A DNA stretch of 64,000 bases from Rhizobium sp. RCAM05350 (GCA_024426085.1 CP087974.1:2170001-2234000), one strand, 5' to 3'; shown: positions 20,591 to 32,779, numbered from the stretch's first letter. Notes: generated by a model from the letters alone, not told the origin. Program-made: numbers and translations.

Positions 20591-21296
20591 ATGAGTGAAG
20601 TCAACAAAAGTCCGGCCTTCTGGCGTTCCTTTCCGATCTTCGAGGAGTTCGACAAGGAGACGCTTTCTGCGATCGCAGCACTGGCGACCTATCGCAAATG
20701 GACATCGGGAACAGTGATTTTCCAGCGCGGCGATGAAGGCAATTACATGATTGCCGTCCTGTCCGGCCGTATCAAGCTATCGCTGATCACACCGCAGGGA
20801 CGCGAATTGTTGCTGCGCCATATCGAGGCCGGAGCGCTTTTCGGCGAGATGGCCATTCTCGACAGCCAACCCCGCTCCGCCGACGCAACCGCAATCACGG
20901 CGACAGAGGGCTATGTTATCGGCAAGAAAGCCTTCCTTGACTTCATCACCCATACGCCGAATGCCGCCGAGTCGATCATACGCTATCTCTGCTCGCAGTT
21001 ACATGATACCACGGACCGGCTGGAAACGATCGCGCTCTACGATCTGCACGCCCGCGTGGCACGCTTCTTCCTTGCAACCCTGAAACAGATCCATGGCACC
21101 GACCTGCCCTGAAAGCGCCAATCTGCGGCTGACGCTGAGCCAATCGGATATTGCCGGCATACTCGGCGCCAGCCGCCCCAAGGTGAACCGCGCCATTCTA
21201 GCGCTGGAGGAAAGTTCGGCCATCAAGCGGGTCGACGGGGTCATCACCTGCCATATCGGCCGTCTGCAGAAGATCGTGGAACCGGAAGAGGAATAA
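20591..21296 (+). CDS. Crp/Fnr family transcriptional regulator, one frameshift
   Basis: About 235 aa. The cyclic-nucleotide-binding-like domain (FQRGDEGNYMIAVLSGRIKL, GALFGEMAILDSQPRSADAT) contains the GEMAxLDxxPRSA phosphate-binding cassette pattern, suggesting real cNMP binding. There are no N-terminal Fnr cysteines. The frame changes near 21108 in LPESANLRL; the HTH then reads LSQSDIAGILGASRPKVNRA. The next gene, an adenylate/guanylate cyclase, begins 5 bp downstream, strongly suggesting a cyclase-receptor pair. The 294-bp region upstream (20297-20590) shows no gene and no clear promoter. Confidence 0.87.
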
Positions 21297-21300
21297 CAGC

Positions 21301-23154
21301 TTGAAAAGTTTCCGCCTGTCCCGGATCAGGCCGCTTTTTGCCGGAGCGGCTGCAAGCCTTCTGAGCGCATTGCTGCTGTTCTTCTACGGTGGACCGGCGC
21401 TCGAAACGCAGCGGGAACAGTTTTTCGATTCCCTCACTCAATGGGTGCCGGCACCGCAGTCCGATCAGATCGTCGTCATCGACGTCGACCGCAAATCGAT
21501 GCAGCAGTCGCCGGCAAAGACCTGGGGCCGGACGGAGACGGCCGATCTTTTGTCCAGATTGTCAAAGGCCGGCGCCAGGGCCGTCGCCGTCGATTTCATC
21601 TTCAGCACGGCCTGCGATCCGGCGGAACCATCCAATGTCGCTGGCGCAGGCGATTTCCAGCGTGCCGGTCATTCTCGGCTTCCTGATCGCCGACGGCGGG
21701 GCCTGAACATCCGGCGCCGGTGCCGCCGGTTGCCGTCAGGAAACCGGTCACTATTCCCGATCTCTGGTTCATCAACGGCGCGGAAGCATCCTGCAGCTTC
21801 CTGCAGACTGCCTCACGCTCGGCAGCTGCCGCATTTCTGGTTGGCGACGAGGATGCCCGCATCCGCCGCGTCCAGGCCTTCTCGATTATCGGCAACGACG
21901 CCTATCCGGCGCTGGGGCTCGAAGCGGCGCGTCTGGCTGCGGGCGGCCGCACGCCAATCCTCGGCGGACAACCAGCCTGGCTGAAGCTCGAGAGCCGATT
22001 GATCGAACTGGATGAGGATGGCAGCCTGCGTTTCGCCGCCAGCCCCATTGCCACCATCGAGGCGCGCACGGTGTCGGCAGGCGATGTACTGAGCGGCGGC
22101 GTTGCAGACGGGCGCTTCAAGGACAAGACGGTGTTGATCGGCAGCAGCCTGCCCAATCTCGGCGGGTTGCGCTCCACCGCCTCGATGCCGCTCTGAACCA
22201 TCGGTGCAGATCCATGCCGACATCGCCAATGCCGTGCTCACCGGTTTCATTCCGGAAAGGCATGCAAAACTTCCTCTGTTCGAAGCGGCGCTGGCCTTGA
22301 TCGGCAGGCTATTGGTGGCCTTTGTCGCCACGCGTCTGCGGCCGGTAACCTCCTTTGCCCTCGGTCTTTTAGCAATCTCCGCCACGATCGGCGCTGCCGC
22401 TGCGATCTATGCCGGTTCCGCCTTGCTGGTCGATGCGGTCGGCATCAGCCTTGCCCTGATCTTCGTTCTTGTCGTCACCAGCACGCTGCAATTCGCCCGC
22501 GTCCGGCGGGCGGAATCCACCGCGCGCAGCAAATTCTCGCAATATCTGCCGCAATCCGTTGTCGCCCGCTATATCGACAATCCGGATGACGATCGCGTGG
22601 CAGGAGAGGAACGTCCCGTAACAGCGCTGTTCACTGATATCGAGGGCTTTTCCACGCTGTCCCAGAAGCTGGCGCCACGTGACCTCGTGACCCTGCTCGA
22701 CATCTACTATGCCGAGGTCAACGACCTCGTCGCGATATGGCGGCATGGTGGACAAGGTGGTCGGCGATGCCGTGCATGCCTTTTCAATGCGCCGGAGGAT
22801 CTGGACGATCACGTCAACAAGGCGATCGACTGCGCCGAGGCGATCCGGTCTCTGACGGAGGAAATGCGCCGGCGTCAGGGTTTCCTCGAACATCAGTTCG
22901 GCCGCACCCGGATCGGCATCGAAACAGGGATCGCCGTATTGGGTGAGGTTGGCGCCGGCGGCAAGCTGGATTATACGGCGCATGGCGACTGCATCAACCT
23001 TGCAGCCCGGCTTCAGGAGGCCAACAAGTTCCTCGGCACCGCCATCTGCATCGGCCCGGAAGCCGCCGTCCAGAGCGGCCGCGCCCTGCGCTCGGTCGGC
23101 ATGCATGAAATCCGCGGTTTTGGCGAAATGGAACTGTTTACCAGCGAGGCCTGA
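21301..23154 (+). CDS. CHASE2-domain adenylate/guanylate cyclase, about five frameshifts
   Basis: About 617 aa: an N-terminal membrane anchor, an extracytoplasmic CHASE2 sensor (residues ~30-300; VPAPQSDQIVVIDVDRKSMQ, SLRFAASPIATIEA), two or three membrane helices (LGLLAISATIGAAAAIYAGS) and a class III cyclase domain. Catalytic features are the metal Asp in ALFTDIEGFSTLSQKL, the DKVVGDAVHAF segment (seen in a second frame at 22745-22785) with the second metal Asp and substrate Lys, and YTAHGDCINLAARLQEA. Frames change near 21635, 21705, 22195, 22740 and 22785. A TTG start at 21301 follows the Crp gene by 5 bp. It is probably an adenylate cyclase responding to an envelope signal. Confidence 0.88.
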
Positions 23155-23160
23155 GGACGT

Positions 23161-23805
23161 TTAGCGCTTCAGGCCGACACTGGCATAGGCTTCGACAATC
23201 CGGGCTTCCTTCCATTTCACGGTTTCGTTCGGAGCATCTCCGGGCCTGGCGATCTCGATGCCTTCACCGGCGCCAACCAATCGCTGGACACCGCCGGCAT
23301 CGACCGCCACCTGGCCATGCTCGACGAAAACGGCAAAGACGCCGCGATTGGGGCCTGCGAAGAACTTCGTGCCCCGCACGCCGATCATCCCGAACGTGGT
23401 GCGAAGCGCCAGATCGATCTTCGGCAGGCCTTCCGGCCGATCGAACACCATCTGCCCCATGCCGAGTTCCATCGTGCCGCCTTGGCCGGCGATGAAGCTG
23501 TCGAGCAGAAGCTCCGTCTCGCTGCCGAGCAGGATGCGCGTATCGCCGACGAGCGCCAGGTCCGCGAAACTGTCGCTGCCGGTTGCGACTAGATCATTGT
23601 CCATGATCTGCCCTCCCGTCGCCAGCCCTTCCTGCTTTTCCGCCCGCTTGAGATTGACCTTGCCGCGCACGTCCGATGCCTTGCCGATCACGGTGCTCGC
23701 CTGGGTCGGAATGGCAGCAAGACCGCCGGCGACCAGCGCGCAACCGGCGATGAATGCCCGTCGTCCGATCAGAGCTTGCCGCAGCAGATTGCTATCTCGC
23801 GTCAT
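23161..23805 (-). CDS. FecR domain protein with export signal
   Basis: Intact, 214 aa. The N-terminus (IGRRAFIAGCALVAGGLAA..PTQAS) is an export signal with a twin-arginine pattern. The FecR-like domain follows (VIGKASDVRGKVNLKRAEKQ, LRTTFGMIGVRGTKFFAG). AAGGAG precedes the ATG at 23805. It converges on the CHASE2 cyclase with only 6 bp between stop codons. FecR-domain periplasmic proteins are often encoded beside CHASE2 cyclases and may feed the sensor domain; that link is inference. Confidence 0.85.
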   Translation of the reverse strand: MTRDSNLLRQALIGRRAFIAGCALVAGGLAAIPTQASTVIGKASDVRGKVNLKRAEKQEGLATGGQIMDNDLVATGSDSFADLALVGDTRILLGSETELLLDSFIAGQGGTMELGMGQMVFDRPEGLPKIDLALRTTFGMIGVRGTKFFAGPNRGVFAVFVEHGQVAVDAGGVQRLVGAGEGIEIARPGDAPNETVKWKEARIVEAYASVGLKR

Positions 23806-24004
23806 TGTCCTTGCTCCTTGTTCATACAATCCGGTTCCCGAAACATTCCTGAAACGGCAGGCGGCTAAAGCACTGCCCATTCCCAATGCCATATCGACCG
23901 GCGTGTCTTCTTATCCGCTCCGGCCCCTGCCAAACGCTGTTTCCCAAGGAACAGCCGCAGACCGGACTGCACCTTAGGGTGACACAAACACCAAGGAGAA
24001 CGCC

Positions 24005-24932
<928 letters not shown>

Positions 24933-25005
24933 GAAAAGCTTACCCCGGAGACGGCGAGCGGGCGCCGCATATCCGCCCCCCAATATCGGCCTCGAGTTTA
25001 GCAAT

Positions 25006-25036
25006 CCGCTGACGTTGTCGCGCCAGCGGGATTTTT
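25006..25036 (+). terminator. intrinsic terminator after the Sel1-repeat gene
   Basis: CCGCTG and CAGCGG arms with a 12-base loop are followed by GATTTTT, 74 bases after the Sel1-repeat stop codon. Confidence 0.55.
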
Positions 25037-25216
25037 CGTGCGAACGGCCCCACCCTCGATCAGCACAGCGCGCTTGACGAATGGATCGACCGGTTCGAGC
25101 CCGGTGTGAAATCACCCCTTATGGAATCCTCCCAATTATGTTGCTTGACGGCCGCGTCCTGCGCGGACACGCTGACGTATTAATTAGCAAATTCTTTTTT
25201 AAGCGGATTGCCGAAA

Positions 25217-26023
25217 ATGACGAAGCTTATTGTGTTTACGGACCTGCATATGGTCCCCGAGGGCCAGTCGATCATCGGGCTCGATCCTTTCCAGCGGCTT
25301 GCCTCCGGCATCGACCATGTCAACCGTTACCATGCCGATGCGGCCCGGGTGATCATCATGGGCGATCTGGCGCACCGCGCCGACCGGCCGTCCTATGAGA
25401 GGCTAAAAGGCCTGCTGGACCAATTGGTTCCGCCGCTCGCCGCCACCATTGGCAATCACGATCGCCACGATACGTTCCTCGATGTTTTTCCGAATGCCGC
25501 CCGGGACGCGGACGGCTTTATCCAGCAGGTGATCGACTTTGCCGATTGCCGCGCCGTGATCCTCGATACGCTGTTTGCCCCGCCCTACGACTATCCGCGC
25601 AGTCATGCCGGTTTCCTCTGTACCAAGCGCCTTGCCTGGCTCGACCGTCAACTCGAGACCGCTGGCGACCTGCCGGTGCTGCTGTTCATGCACCACCCGC
25701 CGCACGCCACAGGCTTTACCGGCATGGACCTGATGCGGCTGATCAACGAGGTGGATTTCTACGACGTCGTCAAACGCCGGGGCAATGTCCTGCATATCTT
25801 CGCCGGCCATGTGCACCGGACAATCTCCGGTTCCAGCCGTGGCATTCCGTTCTCGGTGTTCAAAAGCCCCGTCCACCAGCAGCCGATGCCCTTCGATGCA
25901 CCCGACGCTTCACTTGCCGTCAACGAACCCGCCGCCTACGGGATCGCGGTGATGACGGACACGGGGATATTGGTGCACACGGAAGATTACGAGATCGTGG
26001 TTCGGGAAGCGGCGGTGGCGTGA
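25217..26023 (+). CDS. class III metallophosphoesterase (cNMP phosphodiesterase-like)
   Basis: Intact, 268 aa. It has the full dinuclear-metal motif set: D9-x-H11 (FTDLHMVPEG), GD at 50 (IIMGDLAHRAD), GNHD at 79-82 (TIGNHDRHD), LLFMHHPPH, and AGHVHR near the C-terminus. This matches CpdA/SpdA-type cyclic-nucleotide and other class III phosphodiesterases. I prefer the ATG at 25217 over a TTG at 25208. It lies ~2 kb from the CHASE2 cyclase and Crp genes, so cAMP turnover is an attractive role. Glycerophosphodiesterase-type activity is an alternative. Confidence 0.85.
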   Translation: MTKLIVFTDLHMVPEGQSIIGLDPFQRLASGIDHVNRYHADAARVIIMGDLAHRADRPSYERLKGLLDQLVPPLAATIGNHDRHDTFLDVFPNAARDADGFIQQVIDFADCRAVILDTLFAPPYDYPRSHAGFLCTKRLAWLDRQLETAGDLPVLLFMHHPPHATGFTGMDLMRLINEVDFYDVVKRRGNVLHIFAGHVHRTISGSSRGIPFSVFKSPVHQQPMPFDAPDASLAVNEPAAYGIAVMTDTGILVHTEDYEIVVREAAVA

Positions 26024-26113
26024 CGGTCAGTCCCTCCCCACAAGGCAGGGGGTTAGACCCGATCATACCGACACCCCATTCCGCCCCTCCCCATTCCATG
26101 CTACGCTTGCTGC

Positions 26114-26428
26114 ATGACCCTTGCCGTTCCCACTGATGATTTCGACTGCCAGAGCTGTGGCGCTTGTTGCAGCTATTCCGAGGATTGGCCGCGTTTTTCG
26201 CTGGAGACGGACGAGGAGCTGGACCGCATCCCCACCGAATATGTGTCTGCCGATCTCGGCGGCATGCGGTGCGAGGACAATCGCTGTTCGGCGCTCGACG
26301 GCAAGCTTGGCATCCATGTCGGCTGCAAGATCTATGCGGTGCGCCCGATCGTCTGCCGCACCTGTATGCCCGGCGACGACGAATGTCTGATGGCGCGCCA
26401 CAAACTATCGCAGAAAGTTCTTCTCTGA
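26114..26428 (+). CDS. YkgJ family cysteine-cluster protein
   Basis: Intact, 104 aa. Conserved cysteines are CQSCGACC (residues 12-18), CEDNRC in the middle and the C-terminal VGCKIYAVRPIVCRTC segment, the UPF0153/YkgJ pattern thought to bind zinc or an Fe-S cluster. The function of the family is unknown. A small dyad CCGGAT-C-ATCCGG followed by CTTTATTT at 26431-26450 may end its transcript. Confidence 0.85.
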   Translation: MTLAVPTDDFDCQSCGACCSYSEDWPRFSLETDEELDRIPTEYVSADLGGMRCEDNRCSALDGKLGIHVGCKIYAVRPIVCRTCMPGDDECLMARHKLSQKVLL

Positions 26429-26458
26429 CACCGGATCATCCGGCTTTATTTCGATATC

Positions 26459-26531
26459 ACCGTATGGTGTACGGTTTAAGCAATCATATTCGGTGAAATA
26501 TCCGGCTATCGGCTTATTTTCCCGGATAGCC
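26459..26531. promoter_or_regulatory. putA: dyads upstream of putA (candidate operators)
   Basis: Two inverted repeats lie in the 188-bp gap before putA: ACCGTA-n5-TACGGT (26459-26475) and GGCTATC-n14-GATAGCC (26504-26531). No Lrp-type putR gene is adjacent, which is unusual for alphaproteobacteria, so the regulator is not identified. Confidence 0.35.
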
Positions 26532-26616
26532 ATCCGGAGACCTCTACCCTATTTTGCGCCCACGATTTCCGGGCCACGCCGTGTGTGCCTGACAGCTTCG
26601 AAAAGGGACGATTTCG

Positions 26617-29600
26617 ATGAGCCAGCCGCAGCCACACAAGACCTCTGAAACCCCGAATACTCCCTTTGCCGATTTCGCACCGCCGATCGCCGAGCAGACC
26701 GCACTGCGCCAGGCGATCACCGCTGCCTACTGCCGCCCAGAAACCGAATGCCTGCCGCCACTGGTCGTGGCTGCAACCCTGTCCGACGACATTCGCGCCC
26801 GCGCCAAAACGACCGCACGCAAGCTGATTACCGCGCTGCGCGTGAAGCACAAAGGCTCCGGCGTCGAAGGTCTGGTGCATGAATACTCGCTGTCGAGCCA
26901 GGAAGGCGTGGCGCTAATGTGCCTCGCCGAAGCCCTGCTGCGTATTCCGGACACTGCCACCCACGACGCGCTGATCCGCGACAAGATCGCTGATGGTGAC
27001 TGGCGCTCGCATATCGGTGGCGGCCGCTCCCTGTTCGTCAATGCCGCCACCTGGGGCCTCGTCGTCACCGGCAAGCTGACCTCCACCGTCAACGATCGTA
27101 GTCTCTCGGCAGCCCTGACTCGCCTGATCGCGCGCGCCGGCGAGCCGGTGATCCGCCGCGGCGTCGACATGGCAATGCGGATGATGGGCGAACAGTTCGT
27201 CACCGGCGAAACCATCGACGAAGCGCTGAAGCGCTCCCCGCACTCGAAGCCAAGGGCTTCCGCTATTCCTACGACATGCTCGGCGAAGCGGCGACGACAG
27301 CCGCCGACGCCAAGCGCTATTATGCCGACTATGAAAACGCCATCCATGCCATCGGCAAGGCGTCCGCCGGACGCGGCATCTATGAAGGCCCCGGCATCTC
27401 GATCAAGCTGTCTGCGCTGCACCCGCGCTATGTCCGCGCCCAGAGCGCCCCGCGTCATGACTGAGCTGCTGCCGAAGGTGAAAGCGCTGGCGCTGATCGC
27501 CAAGAGCTACGATATCGGCCTCAACATCGACGCTGAAGAGGCCGACCGCCTGGAACTGTCGCTCGACCTGCTCGAAGCGCTGCGCCTCGATCCTGCGCTG
27601 TCCGGCTGGAACGGCATGGGCTTCGTCGTCCAGGCCTATGGCAAGCGCTGCCCCTTCGTGCTCGATTTCATCATCGATCTCGCCCGCCGCTCCGGCCACC
27701 GGATGATGGTGCGCCTCGTCAAGGGCGCCTATTGGGATGCCGAGATCAAGCGCGCCCAGATCGACGGCCTCGACGGCTTCCCGGTCTATACCCGCAAGAT
27801 CTATACCGACATTTCCTACATCGCCTGCGCCTGCAAGCTGCTGGACGCGACCGACGTAATCTTCCCGCAATTCGCCACCCACAATGCCCAATCGTTGGCA
27901 ACGATCTACGAAATGGCCGGCCCCGATTTCAAGGTCGGAAAATACGAGTTCCAGTGCCTACACGGCATGGGCGAACCGCTCTATGACGAGGTCGTCGGCA
28001 AGGCCAATCTCGACCGCCCCTGCCGCATCTATGCGCCGGTTGGAACGCATGAGACGCTGCTTGCCTATCTCGTTCGCCGCCTGCTGGAAAACGGCGCCAA
28101 CTCCTCCTTCGTCAACCGCATCGCCGATCCGGCCGTCTCCATCGACGACCTGATCGCCGATCCCGTCGATACCGTCCGCGCCATGCCGGTGGTGGGCGCC
28201 CAGCATGAGCAGATCAAGCTGCCGATCGATCTCTACGCCGGACGCAGCAATTCCGCCGGTCTCGATCTTTCCAATGAAACCTTGCTGTCGATGCTGTCGG
28301 ATGCCCTCAAGGCCAGCGCTGCGATCGACTGGACCGCTGCCCCGCATCTCTGCGCTGAAGCGATCCGTGGCGAAAGCCGCCCCGTCCTCAATCCAGGCGA
28401 TCACCGTGATGTCGTCGGCTCGGTCGTCGAGACCGCAGAGGACGATGCCCGCCGTGCCGTCGAGATCGCCCTTGCCGAGGGCGCCAAGTGGAGCGCTGTC
28501 TCGCCCACGGAGCGCGCCCAATGCCTCGTTCGCGCCGCCGACCTGATGCAGGCCCGCATGCCGACATTGCTCGGGTTGATCGTCCGTGAAGCCGGCAAGT
28601 CGCTGCCGAACGCGATTGCCGAAGTCCGCGAAGCCATCGACTTCCTGCGCTATTACGCCGAACAGGCAACCCGCACGCTCGGTCCTGCCCATCAAGCGCT
28701 CGGCCCGATCGTCTGCATCAGCCCGTGGAATTTCCCGCTGGCCATCTTCGCCGGCCAGATCGCTGCAGCCCTCGTCGCCGGCAATCCGGTGCTGGCGAAG
28801 CCCGCTGAAGAAACCCCGCTGATTGCAGCCGAAGGCGTTCGCATCCTGCATGAGGCCGGCATCCCGGCCGAGGCCTTGCAACTGCTTCCGGGCGATGGCC
28901 GTGTCGGTGCCGCCCTTGTCGGCGCGCCGAATATTGCCGGCGTGATGTTCACCGGCTCGACCGAAGTCGCCCGGTTGATCCAGGCCCAGCTTGCCGATCG
29001 CCTGTCCGCCTCCGGCAAAGCTGATCCCGCTGATTGCCGAAACCGGTGGCCAGAACGCCATGATCGTTGACTCGTCGGCGCTTGCGGAACAGGTCGTCGG
29101 CGACGTCATCGCTTCTGCCTTCGATAGCGCCGGCCAGCGCTGCTCGGCGCTGCGTGTGCTGTGCCTGCAGGACGATGTTGCAGACCGCGTGCTGACCATG
29201 CTGAAGGGCGCACTGCACGAACTCGATATCGGCCGAACCGACCGCCTCGCCGTCGATGTCGGCCCGGTCATCACCGCGGATGCCAAGGGCATCATCGAAA
29301 AGCATGTCGAAACCATGCGCGGCATCGGCGCCAAGGTCGAGCAGATCGCGCTGCCGCCGGCCACCGCTGAAGGCACGTTTGTGCCGCCGACGATCATCGA
29401 GCTGAAACAGCTCTCCGACCTCAAGCGCGAAGTCTTCGGCCCGGTGCTTCACGTGCTGCGTTACAGGCGCGACGATCTCGACCGGCTGATCGACGACATC
29501 AACGCCACCGGCTATGGCCTGACCTTCGGCCTGCACACCCGTCTCGACGAGACCATTGCCCATGTTACGTCCCGCGTGAAGGCAGGCAATCTCTACGTCA

Positions 29601-30313
29601 ACTGCAACATCATCGGTGCCGTCGTCGGCGTCCAGCCGTTTGGCGGACGTGGCCTCTCCGGCACCGGTCCGAAAGCCGGCGGCCCGCTCTATCTCGGCCG
29701 CCTCGTCACCACGCCACCGGTGCCGCCGCAGCACAGCTCCGTTCATACCGATCCAATCCTGCTCGATTTTGCCAAGTGGCTGGACAGCAAGGGCCTGAGA
29801 ACCCAGGCGCAGGACGCCCGCGAAACCGGCAGCCAGTCGGCGCTCGGCCTCACCACCGAGCTTGCAGGCCCGGTCGGCGAACTCAACCTCTACGCCCTGC
29901 ATCCGCGCGGAAAAATCCTGCTGGTGCCGCAGACTGCCGATGGCCTCTACCGCCAGCTTGCTGCGGTCTTTGCAACCGGCAACGCTGCCGTGGTCGATAC
30001 GGCATCCGGCCTCAAGGAAGCACTGGCATCGCTGCCGGCAACCGTTGCCGCCCGCGTTTCCTTTACCGCCGACTGGCGGATGGACGTGCCGTTTGCCGGC
30101 GCCCTGATCGAAGGCGAGGCGGACCGTGTCCGCACCGTCAGCAAGCAGATCGCCGCCCTTCCCGGCCCGCTGGTTCTCGTCCAGGCAGCCTCGACGGCCG
30201 AACTTTCCAAGAACCCGGACGCCTATTGCCTGAACTGGCTGCTGGAAGAAGTCTCCACCAGCGTCAACACGGCCGCCGCCGGCGGCAATGCGAGCCTGAT
30301 GTCGATCGGGTAA
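26617..30313 (+). CDS. putA: bifunctional proline dehydrogenase / P5C dehydrogenase, three frameshifts
   Basis: About 1,232 aa. Oxidises proline to glutamate in two steps at the membrane face. There is no ribbon-helix-helix DNA-binding domain at the N-terminus, so it is not the trifunctional type. The PRODH domain is marked by GFVVQAYGKRCPFVLDFI, MVRLVKGAYWDAEIKRAQ and FQCLHGMGEPLY. The aldehyde dehydrogenase domain has ISPWNFPLAIFAGQIAAAL, MFTGSTEVARLIQ and the catalytic Cys in DSAGQRCSALRVL. The long C-terminal ALDH-like extension typical of ~1,200-aa PutA is present. Frames change near 27240 and 27455 (shift and return) and near 29020. Confidence 0.95.
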
Positions 30314-30356
30314 GCCATCCGATGCAGGGGCGTTGGAGGTGCGGAGAGCCCGTCTC

Positions 30357-30504
30357 ACTCCGTCATCCTCGCCCTTGTGGCGGGGATCCAGTCACCGCGC
30401 GTCTGCGCGGTGAGAAAACCATTTTATCGGGGAAGTAAGAGTCTTTGGCGCCGCAGACGTGTGCTGCTGGATCCCCGCCACAAGGGCGAGGATGACGGAG
30501 AGTG
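30357..30504. repeat. composite palindromic repeat, arms A/A
   Basis: The outer arms (CGTCATCCTCGCCCTTGTGG then CGGGGATCCA, and its reverse complement at 30467-30500) are near-perfect over ~33 bp. The centre holds a smaller dyad (CACCGCGC / GCGCGGTG). This is a rhizobial intergenic palindromic element of the RIME kind; two relatives occur at 51775 and 57180. Confidence 0.85.
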
Positions 30505-30592
30505 GTGTCGCCGCCCTCGGCAGCCCCGAAAAATGACGGCCCCTTGGCATCGCGCCACCCGATGCGCTATCACCGCGCAAACGGGCCAGCCA

Positions 30593-31178
30593 ATGTTCAC
30601 GCTTCAACGCATCGAAACCCACACGCAGGAAATCAAGAAAAGCCGGTTTCTCGCCGTCTGCAGCCCCGTGTCCAGCGAGCAGGTGGCCAAGGATTTTATC
30701 GCTGAACAATCCGACCTGACAGCCAGCCACAATTGCTGGGCCTTCCGCATCGGCCAGACCTACCGTTTCAACGACGATGGCGAACCGAGCGGCACGGCGG
30801 GAAAGCCGATCCTTCAAGCCATAGACGGTCAGGCGCTCGATCATATCGCCGTCGTTGTCATCCGCTGGTTTGGCGGCACGCTGCTCGGCAGCGGCGGCCT
30901 GATCCGCGCCTATGGCGGCACGGCGGCGATCTGCCTGCGCGCGGCAGAGAAGGTGGAGGTCATCGAGACGATCGTAGCAACCGTCGACTGCGAATTTTCC
31001 GATCTGGCCCTGATCAAGGCTAGGCTCTCTGGACTGGGCGTGACGATCAGCGCGGGAAACTTTTACGGACACCGGAGCCAGTCTCGCTCTGCAAATCCCC
31101 AAGGGTGCGGCTCAGACGGCCGCTACCATGATCCTTGATCTCACCCGCGGCCGGGCAATCCTCACCCTGGACGATTGA
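30593..31178 (+). CDS. yigZ: YigZ/IMPACT family protein, one frameshift
   Basis: About 195 aa. The UPF0029 signature is clear (TYRFNDDGEPSGTAGKPIL, VVIRWFGGTLLGSGGLIRAY). The frame changes near 31062, where an extra T interrupts AGNFTDTGASLALQIP. The ATG at 30593 was chosen because similarity starts at MFTLQRIETHTQEIKKSRF. The family resembles eukaryotic IMPACT and binds nucleic acid or ribosome-associated factors; its bacterial role is not settled. Confidence 0.88.
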
Positions 31179-31373
31179 CGGATGCCGCTTTGTCGGATCT
31201 TCGATAACACGTTGAAAACAAGATCAATTTTTCCGCTTATCGGATCATCTTGAACGATTGGATGCTGGCCAGCCTGTCATATTCGGAATAGAATCGGCGG
31301 GTAAACAGAGTTTTCCCGCTCGAATGGAGCGGGATTGACGGGGCGACACGCTCCGTCCGGTGAGGAATCAAAC

Positions 31374-32361
31374 ATGAAAAATAGAACTTTGGGGCGCACC
31401 GGCGCGACCATTTCAGAAATCGGCTTCGGCGCTTGGCAGATCGGCGGCGCCTGGGGCGACGTTTCGGAGGAAGACGGCAAGCGCGCCCTGAATGGCGCGC
31501 TCGATGCCGGCGTGACCTTCATCGACACGGCCGATGTCTATGGCGATGGCCGCTCGGAAAAGATCATTGCGGCCGTCCTGAAGGAACGCGGCGGCGATAA
31601 ACCCTTCGTTGCCACCAAAGCCGGCCGCCGGCTGAACCCGCATGTGGCCGATGGCTACACCGCCGCCAATATCGAAGCCTTCATCGACCGCAGCCTGACC
31701 AATCTCGGTATCGAGACGCTCGACCTCGTGCAGCTTCATTGCCCGCCGACCGAAGTGTTCTACCGGCCTGACATGTTCGGCGCGCTGGACGATCTCACCG
31801 TCAAGGGCAAGATCCGCAACTACGGCGTCTCGGTGTCGAATGTCGAAGAAGCGCTTAAAGCGATCGAATATCCGGGCGTCGCGACCATCCAGATCATCTA
31901 CAACATCTTCCGCCAGCGCCCGCATGACCTGTTCTTCGAGCAGGCGCAAAAGAAGAATGTCGGTATCATCGTCCGCGTGCCGCTGGCCTCCGGCCTGCTC
32001 TCCGGCAAGATCACCGCCGACACCAAATTTGCCGATGACGACCATCGCAAGTTCAACCGCAACGGCGAATTCTTCGATGTCGGCGAGACCTTTGCCGGCG
32101 TGCCGCTGGATGTTGCGCTTGAGGCCGTCGAGCAGGTCCGCCCTCTCGTGCCACAGGGCGCGTCCATGGCGCAGTTCGCGCTTGCCTGGATCCTTCAGAG
32201 CCCGACCGTGTCCGTGGTCATCCCCGGCGCCCTGCAACGAGGCGCAGGCCAAGGCCAATGCCGCCGCCAGTGAACTAACGGCGATCCCCGCCGAAACACT
32301 GGCAGCACTCGCCGATGTTTACGAGCGCCTGATCAAGGTCCACGTTCACCAGAAGTGGTAG
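31374..32361 (+). CDS. aldo/keto reductase, one frameshift
   Basis: About 329 aa. The catalytic tetrad is visible: Asp and Tyr in FIDTADVYGDGRSE, Lys in FVATKAGRR and His in LVQLHCPPTEVFY. The N-terminus MKNRTLGRTGATISEIGFGA is typical of the NADP-dependent AKR group related to YhdN/general stress proteins. The frame changes near 32235, after VVIPGA, where NEAQAKANAAASEL continues. The substrate cannot be predicted. A small dyad (CCCGCT / AGCGGG, 31315-31333) precedes the gene. Confidence 0.9.
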
Positions 32362-32535
32362 AGACCAAAAGCCGCGTCGGAACTTCCGGCGCGGCCATGC
32401 CAAACTCCTCTCGCAATCTTCTGCATATGCAGGAATAACCGCGCGAGAGACGGAGAGACGCAACGGCTTTTTCCGGCTATAGCGACGCAGCCGAGGCGTT
32501 TCGTCACCGGTTGAACAATGACCCCGGAGAAAAAA

Positions 32536-32779
32536 ATGGCGTTTGATCCCATCAAAGCACTCACCAATTATTCGGACGCTGGAATGCTCGGTGCAGTTCT
32601 TGATCGCCGGCACCCCGGCCTCGGTCTTCTCATCGCTGGAGGAAGCCGTGATCTTTGCCCGCGACAACGGCGCCGGTTGGAAAGACATCGAGATCACCGT
32701 GCATCTCGATCGCGAAGACATCGTCTATGCCACCGGGAAAACCCGCACGCTGATCGAAGCCTTGCGGCAGAAAAGATAA
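32536..32779 (+). CDS. small hypothetical protein, one frameshift
   Basis: About 80 aa when the frame change near 32590 is bridged: MAFDPIKALTNYSDAGMLG, then VQFLIAGTPASVFSSLEEA and IEITVHLDREDIVYATGKT. The latter half alternates like a beta-alpha-beta fold. Not recognised. It stands alone between the aldo/keto reductase and the tRNA. Confidence 0.45.

Noticed and set aside
26031..26060. Possible repeat fragment TCCCTCCCCACAAGG after the phosphoesterase gene
   Set aside because: Only one imperfect arm is present and no second copy occurs in the window.
27958..30358. Long minus-strand open frames (488 and 469 aa) opposite putA
   Set aside because: Shadows of the putA aldehyde dehydrogenase region; no recognisable protein features.
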